Assembly: GCA_036009625.1 (NCBI GenBank)
Contig: DASYLJ010000095.1
Coordinates: forward strand, 1-64,000
Length of the DNA: 64,000 nucleotides
DNA from: DASYLJ01 sp036009625
GTDB taxonomy: Bacteria > Desulfobacterota > Binatia > DP-6
Direction of reading: 5' to 3'
In this document: in pieces, positions 62,723 through 64,000 of the stretch
Layout: every line of letters begins with the position of its first letter
Numbering within the stretch: position 1 is the first letter of the stretch
Notes under the pieces: generated by a model
Database searches by the model: none
Told to the model about the DNA's origin: nothing
What the model saw: only the letters and a program-made list of their open reading frames with translations
Made by a program: the position numbers and the translations under genes

Positions 62723-64000
62723 GGCGCTGGAGTGAAGCGGGTCATGTCGTAGAGCGCCGCGACGACCTCGTCTGCGACGGCCTGCGATCGAAGCTCCGGG
62801 GTCCCCGTCAGCGGGAAGGCCTCGGAATGCACCCCGTTCGACAGCAGGAACCTCTGCGTCGACAGCGGCGCGCCCGCACGCGCCCCCTCGCCGCGCTGAC
62901 TACTGACGGCCACGATGAGGTCGTTGTCCTCGCCGTGAATGGTCCCGAAGCCCGGGAACGGTCGACAGTGGCCGACCAGCACCAGAAAGACGTTCAGCTC
63001 GAAGCTCGCGAGGAGCTCTCCGGCATCCGTCGTGTCGCCGACGACGGTGAAGACCGCGAGATCGCTCGGCTGCCGATTGAGCACCGCGATCGAGGGCGAT
63101 GGCAGCGTGCCGTCGCGAAACGTCCCGGTGGGATCACGCAGGTCCAGAACGCCGGTGCTCAACGTCCGTGGGAACGAGATGTCGGGAGCGTTCTTGGCAT
63201 CGGGGACATAGCGGCAGCTCTCTTTGGGATGGAAGACAGGACGCCCCATCTGGTTCGTGAAGAACTCGCTGTAGCACCCGCATGGTTGAGACTCCGCATT
63301 GTCGTCGATCAGGACGTTCGCGAGCTTGCTGCCATTGTGCGGCCCGGCGATGCTCACCAGTCGCTGGATGGAGCCCTTGCCGTAGTTGCCCTTGTGCCGA
63401 TACCCCGGCCGCACGCTCACGGTGCGCGCGATGAGTGTGCCCAGGCTGTGCGCGACCACGCCCACGCGCGCCACGGCCATCGCGCCCTGGTCACGTTGCA
63501 GCTCCAGGATGCCGCCGATCATTCCGCGCAACGTCTGCACCGGCTCGGTGTCCGTGCGCGGGTCGAATCCCACGTCGGATCGAAACGAGACGGGAAAGAC
63601 GTCGCGGAACCCCGCGGCCTCGAGCGTCGTCGGATAGAGCGGGAAGAACGTTCCCGGGCCGTCCCAGAGACCGGCGAGAAACAGCACCGGCGGACGGTGC
63701 AGGACGAGATCGAAGACGACGACGTCCTGGTCGTCACCGGGGTCACGCGCGCGAAGCGTGAGCGCTCGCGATGCCACGGCGCGGTCGGGCTCGGCGGCGA
63801 AATCGGTCGGGGCCGTATAGACGACGAACACCCAGTGACCGTAGTCGGTCGAGATCGGCGCGACCGGCATGCCGGGAGTGACCGGTGCGCCCGCGAGCGT
63901 GGTCAACGACCCGCCCGCGATGCCGTCGTCCTCGAGAGCGAACGCGAGCGCCGTCGTGCTCGGCACGCGCACCAGCAGCTGGGACACGCCGTCGGCGGCG
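62719..64000 (-). CDS. Lipase-like α/β-hydrolase (truncated by window edge)
   Basis: At least 427 residues; a GTG at 63987 could start it, but the frame remains open to the edge, and the residues before it (AADG) read as coding, so the N-terminus is cut. An Ig-like part comes first (VFVVYTAPTDFAAEP), then an α/β-hydrolase: PPVLFLAGLWDGPGTFFPLY (oxyanion area), nucleophile Ser in VVAHSLGTLIART and a late His near GVHSEAF. Similar to triacylglycerol lipases or PGAP1-like esterases. Four cysteines suggest export. Probably in operon with the gene it overlaps. Confidence 0.8.
   Translation of the reverse strand, partial: AADGVSQLLVRVPSTTALAFALEDDGIAGGSLTTLAGAPVTPGMPVAPISTDYGHWVFVVYTAPTDFAAEPDRAVASRALTLRARDPGDDQDVVVFDLVLHRPPVLFLAGLWDGPGTFFPLYPTTLEAAGFRDVFPVSFRSDVGFDPRTDTEPVQTLRGMIGGILELQRDQGAMAVARVGVVAHSLGTLIARTVSVRPGYRHKGNYGKGSIQRLVSIAGPHNGSKLANVLIDDNAESQPCGCYSEFFTNQMGRPVFHPKESCRYVPDAKNAPDISFPRTLSTGVLDLRDPTGTFRDGTLPSPSIAVLNRQPSDLAVFTVVGDTTDAGELLASFELNVFLVLVGHCRPFPGFGTIHGEDNDLIVAVSSQRGEGARAGAPLSTQRFLLSNGVHSEAFPLTGTPELRSQAVADEVVAALYDMTRFTPAP

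Overview
The window is a high-GC bacterial chromosome segment with long, densely packed genes and many start/stop overlaps of 1-14 bases. Secreted β-propeller proteins with Thr/Ser-rich linkers, Cys-rich CxxxDxCDDGN-type repeats, several σ54-type promoter candidates, class III cyclases and eukaryote-like enzymes suggest a Myxococcota/Desulfobacterota-like lineage, perhaps Binatia-type metagenome genomes. That placement is inference; no rRNA or tRNA gene is present to test it. I saw no CRISPR array, insertion sequence or prophage.

Left third (1-26 kb). Two tandem secreted β-domain proteins (one with an apparent frameshift) are followed by a short-chain dehydrogenase, a Kelch propeller, a B12-type radical SAM enzyme and a 1086-residue delta-60 propeller. 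Then come a HipBA toxin-antitoxin operon with three evenly spaced palindromic operators, an M48 protease with MsrA, an INSIG-like six-helix membrane protein, and an operon for a CHASE2-adenylate cyclase, a FecR-domain protein and a TPR/outer-membrane-barrel protein. A large Cys-rich/YVTN propeller protein diverges from that operon across a perfect 19-bp palindrome. An aminotransferase, a lytic transglycosylase with a histone-H1-like tail, a eukaryotic-type UDP-glucose pyrophosphorylase, a DUF4920 protein and a PI-PLC complete the region.

Middle and right (27-56 kb) look like an envelope, desiccation and DNA-damage stress island. It holds BON, DUF1328, CsbD, YtxH, holin-X and DUF883-like small proteins, an SRPBCC protein, a PLD-VTT lipid enzyme with an EEP partner, superoxide dismutase, Ku, topoisomerase IB, and the TreZ and TreY trehalose enzymes with a GH133-type debranching enzyme. 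Nine -24/-12 (GG-N10-GC) sites lie directly upstream of nine of these transcription units, and a σ54-dependent NtrC-type regulator with a degenerate kinase partner sits among them. I propose that these units form one σ54 regulon. This is the most interesting system in the window.

Right edge (58-64 kb). A fumarylacetoacetate hydrolase-family protein, a BCP-type peroxiredoxin, a DUF427 protein, a tiny zinc ribbon, an unrecognised cytosolic protein, a secreted Ig-like protein with a mucin-like linker, and a lipase-like α/β-hydrolase cut off by the window end.
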